Assembly: GCA_963678705.1 (NCBI GenBank)
Contig: OY783204.1
Location: 27,600,759-27,664,758 of the forward strand
Direction of reading: 5' to 3'
DNA: 64,000 nucleotides
Origin: Panorpa germanica
Taxonomy: Eukaryota > Arthropoda > Insecta > Mecoptera > Panorpidae
A model generated the notes under the pieces. The model was not told the origin of the DNA. It did no database searches and saw only the letters and a program-made list of their open reading frames with translations. Position numbers and translations under genes: made by a program. Below, in pieces: positions 46,476 through 58,997 of this stretch; the stretch's first letter is position 1; each line of letters opens with the position of its first letter.

Positions 46476-48889
46476 GCCTCATTTAAACTAATTAAACAAA
46501 ATTTCGGAATAACTAACCATCATCTACTATGGCCTCTTCATATAAACAAACAAAATATTTTTTAAATAAAATTTATCCTTTAAATACAAACTGGTATGTA
46601 TTACTCTTGCTACAATGATTTATTTTCAATTAAAACTTCAAAGGATGAAATAGTAATATCAGTTATTTTCCACTAGTGTAGCATACATATTTTCCTTTTT
46701 TCATTTTATTAGGAAGTCGTCATAAATTGGTTCGTTTGCTACAAATACAATCGGCTCGATTCGGATCCTATCGTATCGCATCATTTCCATGTATTCACGT
46801 TTTTGAAAGTAATAAAATCCCCGTGGTAAACCGTGAATGTTTTTTTCAATATGTGGGATTACTGGATTTATCATTTTCCAATGTCAATGCAGCACAATAA
46901 AATGTTCGGGAAATATTTACCTCAATAAGTTGCTTTTATTTTTTGAAAAAGGGAAGAAACGGAAACATGTTTTTTGTAAAATATTGATCTTAGAAGATAA
47001 TAAAGAAATGGAAGGAGGTGGGAAGGTACATATACGAATAATATGTCAGTTATATATGCGTGTACGTCTTTGATCTATAGATCTTCATGGTGGGAGTACT
47101 ATAAATGTATTTCAAGATAATTTGATAGTAGTAACAGAACTACAGAATTATTGAAACTGATTTCACATGGTATTCAATGATTAATTTAACAGTTTGATAA
47201 GCTTTAAATGACTTCCTTGGTCCACAGATCGTGGTTAGCTTCTCCCGCTAAACATATTTACAATGAAAACGTTTATCTGCTACATAACATTATTTACGTT
47301 GATATAATGGAAGTTTACATAACAAAAGTTATTCATTAACATGTTCTGGGCTTAATAAAACTATTTATGCAAGATTATATAATTTTTCTTATTTAATTTA
47401 TTTAATGGCAATGCAATAGAATTATGTTAAGTTTCGGTAAATAATAAAACGCACTTCGACAAGACGTGACAAGGTGCAGGAAGAGGAACGATAAGGTTTG
47501 TGGTGTTACATCATAACTAAAATACGACTTTAAAGAAAAAGAAACATGAAAGTGCAGATTCACTCGAAAACTACATTTTAATATACATTTAATAAAATTT
47601 ATATATTTCATATTTCGGAAGTGTGCACTGTTCACAAAAGAGTAGGTAGTAGTGATGCTTAAGTTATATATTTAACTGACAACTTTATTACATCAATTTA
47701 GAATTTATCAGAAAATCTAAAATCTTCAATATAACACAATTTTCACGTATTGTAATAATAAAGGATAAAAATATTTCTGAAGGGTTATTTTCGGAGTAGT
47801 ATTATCAAATCACTGCCCTGAATAGATAACTATGTATTACGTATGCTGGCCATATCCCTTATCGTCTAAAACATCTTCTATATAGACCTTTATCCAGATT
47901 ACTAGTCTATAATCAAATTGTCCTTTCTGTGCCTTCCCATATTCAATTATTTTTATATACAGGCTTGACATTAAGGACGTTGTTGAACTTCAATATGATT
48001 CAAAAGTTGTTTGGGGATGCGTAGCTAGCTTGAGATGTAAAATGTCTTGCAGTGTAAGGTTTATATTTGCTAGCTAATTCAAAGATTCATTTTCTACCTG
48101 TGGTACGACTTATACCTAAAGAAGCAAACACTTTTATACCTGCCAAATACAAATACATTCTATATCTATACCTATTGCTAGATCTCGTAACTTTATTTAT
48201 AACTAAACGATACTGTAAAAGACGAAAAGTGTTGCCAGATGTAATGGTTATCAATAAATCTTATTATATAATAAACTATTGCAAAATTGTGCATCTGGCT
48301 AGTATATCTTTAAAACAGTTTTAGAATTGAATTACTGAATTAAAACCGTAGTCGTAAAATTCTATTGTCTTGTAACTTACATATAGGAAATTTTCAATTT
48401 TTGGATTATGGTCTCGTAATTTCAAATTTAAATAAAATCGATAATCAGTCGCGAGTGACTGGTGACAATGTTTTACATTACGTAAGTATTTTATTATGTT
48501 AATTATAAAAGCAAACATTTTATTAATTAATTAGTTAAAATAGTTTAGCGTTGTATCAAATATCGACATTGCTACGGCATTCGCCATGAAACAAACAATA
48601 TGTACACCATGACAATAATATTGACACAGCGGTTAGTGGGCTAATTAATTAGATAATTAGTGTTACCTGTGCCTGAAGGTTTTAACATGTGTAGTATCAT
48701 TTGTTTACACGTATTAAAATATGTTTTTACAATTTGTTGTTCATTATAACTTTATAATTGTTAAATGTTACATAGAAATGTAAAGCTTTAATGGACTTGC
48801 GAACCATGGCTTAATTTCTGTATGATTATAGCATCCGGTCCGCTAAGTTACAATTTCTTTTACACAGCATAGCATACTTAACACAAAAC
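46476..48889. other. Gene-free region
   Basis: No gene was recognised. Open frames at 46837-47073 and 48067-48324 show no domains. Confidence 0.45.
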
Positions 48890-49035
48890 TCTTATACATA
48901 TAACAAATAATTGACCTATCCCTTAATAGTGCGACATGTTACGTCATAAATATGGCCGACATCTGTAGCGTTAAAACTATGGAAGATTTTAGTTGCTAAA
49001 TCTCTGTCAATATTCCAATATATTAAGTATTTATT
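48890..49035 (+). repeat. Eroded family-M MITE fragment
   Basis: AACAAATAATTGACCTATCC, then TGTTACGTCATAAATATGGC, CGACATCTGTAGCGTTAAAA and GTTGCTAAATCTCTGTCAAT follow the order of the 3' third of family M (for example 34908-35030) with clear divergence. Confidence 0.55.
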
Positions 49036-52000
49036 TCATGCCAAAGTAAATTTTCATATTTTTTGGCGAAAATATTTATTTTATTCCTTAAAATGCATAT
49101 TTCAATTTTTCAAATAAAAAATACTAAAAATGTATGGAGATAGCCACAATATTTCATCATTTAAATTATCTGGTATTTATAAATTTACATATATATTTTA
49201 TTTAAGTTTACGTGCTCTTACAGCAAACATTGACATAATCGTCCCACACACACACACATAGAACACCGTAACTCTGTGACTCTTCTGTGAGTACGTTCAA
49301 GTAATTCTACAAGAAGAAATTGATATCTGTCGAGTTATTTATAAAGCTAACTTTATTTGCATAACACTTGACGACGTCACTGCAAACATGCCCTGAAGGT
49401 GCTTTTAAAGTACATCGATGCATAGGGGTAGATTGTATCTAGGGTTGGTGCAATACCTTGGTACTCTTTCTTACGATTACTTTATTTACCGTCGACTTAT
49501 TATACGAACAATTTGCGTACACATGTCGTCATGTGAAACGTCACATGTGGAAAACGTGTGCTACTGGAATCTGCTCTCTTCAAACGCTCTGAACAGAGTA
49601 ATATTAATAATGGTCACATATTTAGCGCGTAATTGTAATACAATTTTCGATATCTGTTTGATTTGGTTTGGACACATATGAGATACGATTTAACACAGTA
49701 GACATCAATACCCTATAGCGTTTCTAATAATATTAGTTGTTAATTGCTTCATAATAACACAAATAATAAAGCCTGAATTACACCACTAAAATACATTTGC
49801 ATATTCGTACGAACATTCCTAGCGTTTATACGCTGCCAAGCTGTCATAGGCAATGGCAACGTAAAGATAACAACCGAGGTTTTATGTTTTAAAAAAACGT
49901 CATTAAATTTTGGTTAAGCTCGTAAAAACAGGGTTAATATTATTACACATTTGTGTGCTGTAATATAATTAACGATGCCTCTGTAGACCGGAACTGGGTG
50001 GCGATAGGGTGGGGTAATGTAATGCCCATACGATAACGGAGTTTCTACATGGAGGATGCAGTGATTGCCTGTATGGTATGTATTGTAGAAAGAGTAGGCG
50101 GGGGGGAAAGGGTTAGGATGCTACACAGAAACATAAAGAGCACATCCAGCACATTGCCAAGAAATAAAATTACTCATGAACAACGAAATGTTGTTGTAGT
50201 CCAGTCAAACATTAGACTCAGCCTGGAAATTTCTTTTCGTTTGCTTTCGTTCGTTGACTAGACTGGTATGAAACAACATCTGTTGTAAAAATAAATGTTA
50301 ATATAACTATGAGAATTTTTCTAATTTCGTTTTATAAACCTAGTTTATTATCCGCTAAACTTTAAATGTGTGTATTGCTTAGATCAAAATAGTTAACGTT
50401 GTCTCTGCTTGTTTAATGTCTCTCTATCTTTCTAAGGCAAAAACAAAATTATTTTAAGATAGTCGAGTCTCAGTATGTAGCTGTCATTGGAATCACTATA
50501 TTAGTTTAATATAGAAAATTACATAAAGCATAAAACATACATAAAAAATTACGTAAGAAAACATAAATTTATAGCTAACCTGCGCAACACAATTATGTGT
50601 ATTTAAGGTTTTTCTTATGTATCCAAAAATAATCTGTACGTAAATAATATTATCTAATCTACTATATATTGTAATCTACTCATAAAACTTACTTTTAAAA
50701 ACATCGTTTTCAACAATATATTATATCAAGAAACCTTTTTAAGGATTATAAAATTTGAAGATGAATGCTTTCAGACAATTCAGAAAAAATTCAAAGTGCT
50801 GAAATTCCTAACTGATATAAACTTAATAAATCATATATAACTATATAAAATATCTTCATGCGAACATGACCTTGACTTTCTTTTAAAATAAATTAAAAAA
50901 TTTAGAAGACCGTTTTAGAATAAATAGCTTTAGAATTTTTCTTGATAAAATATTTTATTTCTTTGTGTCTGATCTTATTTCTTTATGTAAAAGACAAACT
51001 TTTATGTGTGTTAATATTTTCATTAGTTTAAAACACTATTTTAACAACTTAGAACATATTCATCTAGTAGTTTTTATATTCAGTGAATCGAATCATCTGC
51101 CATCATGTTCTTTAATTGTCACTTGTTGTCTTTTTTCAATAGTAACATGTATGCACTGTAGTGTAGAGACATGAAGGTGTAAATATGAAACGTATAATAA
51201 ATTAAATTGAGCGAACTCCCAAACCCAGAAAATATAGCGGTGGTTTAAAAATCAAGTCCGAAAACACCACAGTATGAAGTCAAACATAAAAACTTTCGAT
51301 CTGTATACCATTTCACATAAATAGTATTTATTAAAATTAATTTCTGTTAATTTATCGATTTTATTATTATCGTCTAAATACCATATTTGACTGGTCTATT
51401 ACTTTAGCGCTCCATACAAGAGCCGGAAACACTCCAGTTAATAACGCTAGCACGTGCCAACATAAAGATTCCAACGGTACAGTATTGTCGCTCTAAAACT
51501 TAATGTATATACAATTATAAAGCGTTAATTCAAGTCATATTTGTGTTTAATTATTTTATTTGGAGGTTTGGAGTCTCTTAATTGAATACTACACTCCCCT
51601 CTCACTCCAACACCGTTCTCATCCCTCTTACGTACTCTACGCAACTTGATTTTACGATAAAACTTAGAAGCGTCTTTTGACGAAGCTTTTCATTTTCTTG
51701 TAAAGAATTCAAAAATGAAAAGGGATGCAGTAAATTAAAGTTGAATTAAAATAAAATAAAAGAAAAGTCCAAGAGGACACAAAAAGGACAATTTTTAGGG
51801 ACTTAAATATTTGCTCTTGTTTAGAAATTCAATTAAATGGAATTAATTCATCATTTAACTGGTGTCTTAAAGAAATTAATATTAATGATAGGTAAATGAT
51901 TTCTACTTATAAGAGCGGTGAACTAAGATAAGAAGGAATTATTATTTTTACTTAATCTAATAACAGACCATTGCAGAAAAGACAGATAGACTTTGTTCCC

Positions 52001-53374
52001 TTTATTCTTCGTTTTAATTTAAATTGTCATGTTCTGGATTTACAATGAAGTGAGTATTAGGAACTTAATTATTGTCACTTTGTTTTCTCATCCATCACTT
52101 AACAACAAATCAGTGTTACCACCAACAGAAAAAAACACTTACCTCATCATTACATCACAGTGGGAGAAGCTGACGGTTTCAAGAAATGTGACAACAAATG
52201 ATTACCAGAGCCTTGGGACTGTTTATTGCGAAACTAGGTCAAGTCTATTTCGAAATAAGTTCATTAGACTACAGACTGTTAAGAGATAAAACTAACATAA
52301 TAATTTCCAATTAAAAGTAGACTTGTCCCACTTTCTTAATAAACGGTTCAACATTTCTTTATAAAATGCAGTTTTCTTCATATTAAAATAGTTTCGAATT
52401 TGTTTTGTTTTCTACTTATTGGTATACAAAACAGAGTATAATAATTTTTCAAAATATTTTCTTTAAAAAGTTTATTTAAGTTATATACTAAAGTTCTATC
52501 CAAATAAATATCAACTGGAAAGTTATATTTAAATTTGAATTTTGAACTTATTCGTATAACTTCATAGACATACATATATTCAAATAGAAAACCTGGGCAA
52601 ACTGGGAACGAATACAGGAATACAGGGAATACAGGGAAACCCCGTCTGTTCCCGTCGGATCGATGCAGCCAGCCACTGAACGCTGAACGAAAATACTATT
52701 GGAATCAAAAAGAAAGAGATAGCACGATTCATAAGATGATCATCTATGTTTATTTAAAAGAGACAACAATATAGAAATTAACAATTTTATAAATAATCGA
52801 GTCATTTCATAAAAAGTTTATCTGCATTATAATTTAGTTTGGGTCAATTCAACTTCAAATTTCGATTTTTCAAAGACGTCTACTTATGTATAAAATATTT
52901 GGTATATACTGCGAAAAATGAACATCACATGACGTCAAAAGCAGCATGGCATAGTACTCAATGAATATATGTATATATATATCATAAAGAATAAATTTGT
53001 GGATGTAGCATAGACCATTAAAAAAGTAATTTCCTCTAAAGTTCACCCTCTTTATTTAAAGTAATATTACTGTGACTATAATTCTAAACACACGAAGGTT
53101 GAAGTTCAAATTATACTTGTAACTGTCATCGTTTGAAAAAATAAAAAGATGTAAATATCGTTATAATGTGTTTCCACGACGTTTTAATTTCAGAAAATGT
53201 TGCAGACCGTCCTCTGCTTTCTGCCAGTCTGAGACATGGTTTACAACTGCTGGGGGACTTGTAAATTAGTCTCAAAAATGCGTGACGCCTTTACGCGCAA
53301 ATTACAGGCTCATCCGATGCGTATTCACACGTCTTAACTATCATCACAATTATTAAATCGCTTCTACATTAAAA
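49036..53374. other. Gene-free region
   Basis: A (CA)7 microsatellite lies at 49245-49258. A short AATACAGG(G) run lies at about 52613-52638. Open frames at 49418-49681, 50049-50261 and 52029-52289 have no recognisable domain. No gene is supported. Confidence 0.45.
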
Positions 53375-53485
53375 TTGGCCGTTATTCCTCAAACGTAATC
53401 TATGGAGTACATAAGTATATGGTCACTGCTTTACCGACAAACGAGCTATGTACTAACTAAATAAATATAATTTCTTTACATATAT
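53375..53485 (+). repeat. Dispersed repeat family B, 3' fragment
   Basis: GGCCGTTATTCCTCA, ATCTATGGAGTACAT, GGTCACTGCTTTACCGACA and AATATAATTTCTTTACAT are in the family-B order. Confidence 0.7.
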
Positions 53486-56400
53486 GTAATAGGAACTCTA
53501 ACACTGGTAAATGTAAATGAAACAAATCGAATTAGTTTTAATTTCGTGCAAAAAATTGACGCATTACACAAACTACCGAGTCATTAACATAATAAATGAT
53601 ATGCGATTATAGAAGTTATTCAAAAAGACATTGCAAGATGGCAGCACTAACTCTTACTCAAGAAAATGTGACGTGGCAATGTTAATTGGAATTTCAGTAT
53701 TCAAATAGGAAGAGAAAATTCAATTTAAATGACGTACCATTAGTTTTAAAGTCGAATAATATTCTACCTGTGTTTAATTTTATCTTAAGCAATAAATAAA
53801 TTGTATAATATAAATAACAAGTACATAATTTAAACTTTGAGTAACGTTGTAAAGGGTACCTTCCCATTTATTAACGCCTCGTCGGGTTTATGGTAGAATT
53901 ATGGCAATTTCAATTGACTAAAACATCGCATAAACTCTTCACCTATATTAAACTAATCACATTAATTTTAAACTTTTGTATATTGTGGATTACTGTAAAA
54001 GCAAAGCGACTGGAGATAAAATTCTTGGCGTGTTTTATGTTCCAATATTGTTTCATTGCCATTTTGTCAGTTTACATTTCACAATCAACGAGAAGCCAGA
54101 GAAACTGGGTCATATTTCATAAATAATGTTAAGTACCTTATAATCAATCAATAAAATGTGAATTATATAAAATAATATTCCTAAATAAAGCCAAAATATA
54201 AAATATTAACATATTCGTAGAAAACATACATAGTTTATAGAGCTTGCAACATACCTCCACTTTAACCATTCGATTTGTGCTTTGAACTTTTAGTTTGAGC
54301 TTTGAGATTCACCAGACACTTCTGCTTGAACTGGGGTTAAAGTTATGCTAGGCACTAAGGGTGAAGTCTGGGAATGCATCACTGTTGTAGATTATGAAAC
54401 GTACCTCTAACTCCATCTACATCATTCACCTCCTTCGGTTAACTCCTTGCACATCACCCACGACTATAAAGCTCAATTTGCATCATCAAGTTACAGAGCT
54501 TTAAAGTTTTTATTACGAGTGTATATATTAAAGACTTGAATTCAAGTAGCTTGTTCGTTTAAATTTGTATTTCGTGAAACGAAGTCAATAATACTGTACT
54601 CAGCGTCTCTGTCTGTCTGTCAGGAACACGTAGAATGCTCTACAGTGAAACTTTTTATGTATAAACAACAAATCAAAGGGTTTTGTAGAACTTTAAGATT
54701 TACTTTAGTTACATTGGAAGTTTCAAATCAGGGGCTTGGTAACCTTTTCAGCAGCTGTGTAGTTATCATTACAGTTAATTTTCATCGTAAACACAAAAAA
54801 ATAGACACAATTCTTACTGTCTAAACAAGAATCCACTTTATCCTTTATTTTAAAACACCCTTCAAACTTTTAGTCTAAAAAAACCTTAGTTACAATTAAT
54901 TAAACATTGACAACAACCAATCCCAAATAATATAACGCTGGTCTTACAACTGTCTGGCACGAAGCTCCAACGCTCTCGGTCACTGTGCCATTTAGAATTT
55001 ACTATTTCATTAATCCTTTAAAAACTTTCGTGACTTAAATTATCTCTAATGTAATGTGCTTTTTTATCATTTCTAGTGCAAGCCAAGTAACATGTATATA
55101 TGAGCTTTTTAAGTTCTTTTACGGCTTTTATCTGATAAGTTTTTATTTTATAGCACTACAGAGCTTTTAGCTAGATTTGAACTTTAGACCTTATTGGACT
55201 TGGTGGCCACTAGACGAGACTGGACTTGCATTATATTTTAATAAAAATAAAAATACTTTACTAATGATTTTAAAATAGGATTACAGCATCTAAATGTAAA
55301 AACTTTTAAATGACTTAAGTCTGTTCTTCAATTATAAGTTGAAATTTAAAAATGGGGAATCGTATGAAGATTAATTTATATTTGAAATATTATTTAATAG
55401 TAAAATACTACATCCAAGGTATATACATTCATCTTAAATGCATATCATATGTATATGCATATTTTAACATTGCTGCATGTACATAGTATGTACAGTCATG
55501 TTTATTCAATTCATGTATAAGCAACACATATACAAAATGTTATTTTCACATTATGGAGCATATATTAATATACAGGGAATATCTAAAGATATGCGGGTAT
55601 CTTTTGGGCGATTTCACTGCTAAAATACTATAATTTTAAATGATGGATGCCCTTAATATTCCCCTAAATGTGCTTATTACACTCTAAATCATAATCCACG
55701 TTACATAATTAAATGTATGTATGGTATCTACAGCTATGGATTATGCGCAGTTAACCATTTAATGACCTAATTATAAATTAGACTAGCGGTTTATACAATA
55801 CATGTATCGGGTGAAGTTATCCGCGGTTGAACACTGAGCTCTATTTCTTAGCTTCAAGCAGCGAGCATACATGGCGGATTAGAGTTCATTGTAATAAGAA
55901 AACACCGTAGCGTTGCTTCTCGTGGTAGCGGAGGCCATTATTTGTGTGGGTTGATGGTAAAGCCGTCTATATAGCCCGCTTAACGGAGTACGTATACATC
56001 GCTGCGCAAAGTCTGAACCAGTACTTAAATTTTAGTATGTAATGGAAAGAGTTATGGTAATGGTATTTTGTATTTTTGTTGTAAAAAGCAATTTAGAAGT
56101 GTGTATGTAGAAACTCTTTAAAAGTTTTACGCAGGATGTCATTTATGGATAAATAAGTACTTTCTTTGGACGCTGCCTCAAACTGGATTGGATTAAGATA
56201 TTACAGACAAATGGTCTACTACGTCACGCAATAAGTTCGTAGGATGACATACAGATGGCACCACCAATGGCAAACCATTATAATTTCAAAATTTCATGAC
56301 ATTCGTACCATTAAATAATCTAATCTAAATTTCGTGTGTTGATGAAGCATTGCTTTTTAATTGGGAAAAATATCGTTCAAGACAAGTAACTTTTTAACGA

Positions 56401-56589
56401 CGCCTTTCAATATTAGACAGTTTTTTACAGCGCAGTAGAAGAGACCAGTTATGCTTGACTCCACGCTTCTAGGTTTTTGAGTTGGGGAGTTGGTTGTCAT
56501 CAAAAATTATTTGATAACGTGTTCATAATTATAAAACTTATACTACATATATATATGGGGCACCATAAATACTGGCAAACATAGCACAA
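53486..56589. other. Gene-free region
   Basis: No gene was recognised. A GC-richer stretch at about 55800-56030 resembles no RNA gene I know. The 78-codon ATG frame at 53890-54126 is hydrophobic but unsupported. Confidence 0.45.
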
Positions 56590-56811
56590 AACTGTTCCAT
56601 CATATTGAAGATGCGTATGATTTTTTTGTCATGAAAGAGTTCAGTTTCTCACAGTCGTTCCTCTGCATATTTTATCGGCTACAAATGACTAAATCACTCC
56701 ACCTGTCGGTATACAAATGAAGATAAAGTTGATGCGAACTATAATTGAAGTGCAATAGTGATAGAAACGTCACGAAACAGGACACTTCACCAAATTGTTT
56801 ACTGGGTCCTA
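56590..56811 (+). mobile_element. Family-C MITE, left-truncated copy
   Basis: From CCATCATATTGAAGATGCGT to CACCAAATTGTTTACTGGG it matches 60937-61162 closely (CTCCACCTGTCGG, ATACAAATGAAGATA, TTGATGCGAACTATAATTGA). The left terminal CCCAGTAAACA of the other copy is not present here. Confidence 0.75.
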
Positions 56812-57109
56812 TTCTCAGCTATTTTTAATAGACTATATACCGATTTGCTTCTTTATTTAAAAATGGTGTAACCACACGTCAAATGTATTTGTCTCTCGTT
56901 CAATCCAATGCAAACGAAACGAAATTTGATTACATATATCTCCAGTCCGAAAAGGTCAATCGACTTCAAATTTTCAGGATAATAAGATAATGATATCCTT
57001 TATAATCGACGTCACGTAAATTAAATTAATAGATGCGGGTTAATTAAAGGAACAACTTTAATGTTATATGCTATATGATTTTGAAATAAGTAAGATTAAT
57101 TTTGTATAG
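56812..57109. other. Short non-coding stretch
   Basis: Contains AATCGACTTCAAATTTTCAG near 56958-56977, a faint family-A-like block. Nothing else was seen. Confidence 0.35.
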
Positions 57110-57331
57110 CTCATCGACGATAGATGTCAATGTGTTGAAGAAGGAACTTTAGATCATATTATATTTGAAAGCATAAATTATAGTTTAGAAAGATCTAAAT
57201 TCAATAGTGAAATATTAAATGTGATTAAAACTTTTCCTGTTAATACTAAATTTTTGTTAAGTGATTCAAAATTAATTAGTGAATTATTTAAATATTTAGA
57301 AATTTGTAAAATATGTATAAAAAATGTTTGA
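57110..57331 (+). pseudogene. Non-LTR (jockey-like) reverse transcriptase C-terminal fragment
   Basis: A 73-codon frame ending TGA at 57329-57331 starts with DRCQCVEEGTLDHIIFES. This recalls the CxC...E(T)..HI(L)..C segment that closes the reverse-transcriptase ORF of jockey/CR1-type retrotransposons. The final Cys of the motif is replaced (FES), and an in-frame stop lies just upstream (57107-57109), so it is a dead 5'-truncated copy. About 30 bp of 3' sequence with AATAAA follows at 57349-57354. The assignment rests on motif memory only. Confidence 0.5.
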
Positions 57332-58129
57332 TGGTGGCTATGACGAATAAAAGTCAAGACAAATAAATATTAAAATAAGTAAGATACAATTAATAAACTA
57401 CTACAAAAAATATTCAAAATTTTACAATGAATTTATCGTTTGCTGTACAAAGCTTCATTCTTGTTTGTCTCTGGTTTACCTGTCTCTGTCTATCAATCAG
57501 TAAATGTTCCAATCCTACAGAACTATACGAGAGTCATAATAGTCGTTATTTATTTTGAAATACCATTAGTAGCTGTACATCAATTACACGTTGATTGAAC
57601 TCGAGTTGAACTCGATAAAGCAAACAACTCACATAGTTCATACACTGATGCTGATGCCGGTAGACTCACAGATTAAACCACACATAGTGAGAGAACTGGT
57701 ACAAATATATATTGTTTGTTTTGTGAGAGAGAAGAAACATGATTAGAGATGAACCAAATTGAACTAATCAATACACAATCACGTTATAAATTATCATGAA
57801 TTTACTTCGGGAGAAGCGTGTTCCATGAAATTAGGAAGGAAATCATTAGCGGAATGAGATTTTGTGTAGTATATATAACGTTGATGTTGAAGAACGTATG
57901 ACAACCAGTGCTCCCACTTCTGAGTTTTTCACCCAACTCTTTGTCATCTGAGTGGCTAGGTTTTTCTTATAAAAATATCTCGTTATGTGGGTAATTTATG
58001 GAAAAGAAAGGTAATTTAATATTAAATTAGAGATTAGATATAATTGGTACTAAGATTACTAAGTTTTTTCTGGGTTTATTTAAGTTGCAATCTACGTTTA
58101 TTTAAATTTGTAAATAGAAGCATTTATGA
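57332..58129. other. Gene-free region
   Basis: Nothing was recognised. Confidence 0.4.
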
Positions 58130-58374
58130 GTTGAATTTAAAGACAAAATAAAGTTTTTGCAAATATTTTTCAATATTTATAAAAAGTTTTAAATATTTCA
58201 ACATATACATATATGAAAACATATATTGCATCTGCTGAGAGAAGTTTCAAGAAGTTAAAACTAATATTAACTTATCTTAGGTCCAGTATGTCTGGGGATC
58301 GTCTATGAAGATTATCAATTCTGTTTATTGGAAGGAGAAAGCAGTGGAAATTGATTTTGATGGTGCAATCTGAA
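58130..58374 (+). pseudogene. hAT transposase C-terminal relic (dimerisation region)
   Basis: ASAERSFKKLKLILTYLRSS (58229-58288) is close to the hallmark (V)ASAERSFSKLKLIK.YLRS of the hAT dimerisation domain in ZMYM1-like hAT transposases. It is followed by MSGDRL, a TGA at 58307-58309, RLSILFI, then a frameshift near 58325-58330 into a tail EKAVEIDFDGAI with a natural-looking stop at 58372-58374. Upstream, 58160-58228 reads as a decayed extension with an in-frame stop. One premature stop, one frameshift and loss of the rest of the ORF make it inactive. No terminal repeats could be paired with it. Confidence 0.75.
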
Positions 58375-58676
58375 AATTTACTTCGTTCTTAATATTTCAA
58401 TAATAACATCGTGTTGTTTTAAACCACTCTTTAATTAACAAGCTTATTAATATTAATCTGTGATTATTGTTTATTAATTATAATTAGTTATCCAAATAAA
58501 AGGCCATTATAGTTTTTCCATGAGCACCACCTATAACTTAAGTTAATTTTTTGATTTTTGTAAATTTTAATGGAATAAATATTATTCTTTTTAGTTATTA
58601 AAGGATTTACCCCTTCTTTTTATAGCTTCTGAATATTAATTTTTTACTACTACCAAAATGGTTTAGGTCTGTAATA
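58375..58676. other. Non-coding flank of the hAT relic
   Basis: AT-rich, with no gene. Confidence 0.4.
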
Positions 58677-58888
58677 GAGGTAAAAGGCAGAAGAAATGAA
58701 AATGAAGAAGGGAGGAAGGAGGAAGGATAGTGAAAATATTAATAGTGGGTTTGTCGAGAGGAGAGAAGGATGACAAGAGGTGAGAGACGGAGGTACAGGT
58801 AAAAAGGAAAGAGAAACAGGGAACGGTGAGAATAAAGGAGGAATATGAAACATGAAGAGAGAAGGTCAAGAGAGGAAGAAGCAGAAAG
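58677..58888. repeat. Purine-rich (GA) tract, ~210 bp
   Basis: I counted 31 pyrimidines in 58681-58860, so the plus strand is about 83% purine. The words are AGGA/GAGA/GAAG without a fixed period. Minus-strand open frames here (67-87 codons, Leu/Pro/Ser-rich) arise from this skew. Confidence 0.75.
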
Positions 58889-58923
58889 TACTTTTGTATA
58901 ATAATATCATCAAATACTACCAC

Positions 58924-58997
58924 CAAGATCTACACCGATGGCGGCTCCAAGCAGGCTCACGACCAGACCCTTCTGCGGACACCACCGCGACCCTCCT
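58924..58997 (+). pseudogene. Possible RNase H-like retroelement fragment
   Basis: A ~75-bp GC-rich island in AT-rich DNA translates as IYTDGGSKQAHDQTLLRT, recalling the (V/I)YTDGS opening of RNase H domains in retroelements. It is too short to assign and could be coincidental. Confidence 0.25.

Noticed and set aside
53890-54126. 78-codon hydrophobic ATG frame as a membrane protein
   Set aside because: AT-rich DNA favours Phe/Ile/Leu codons. No conserved motif, splice signals or neighbours support it.
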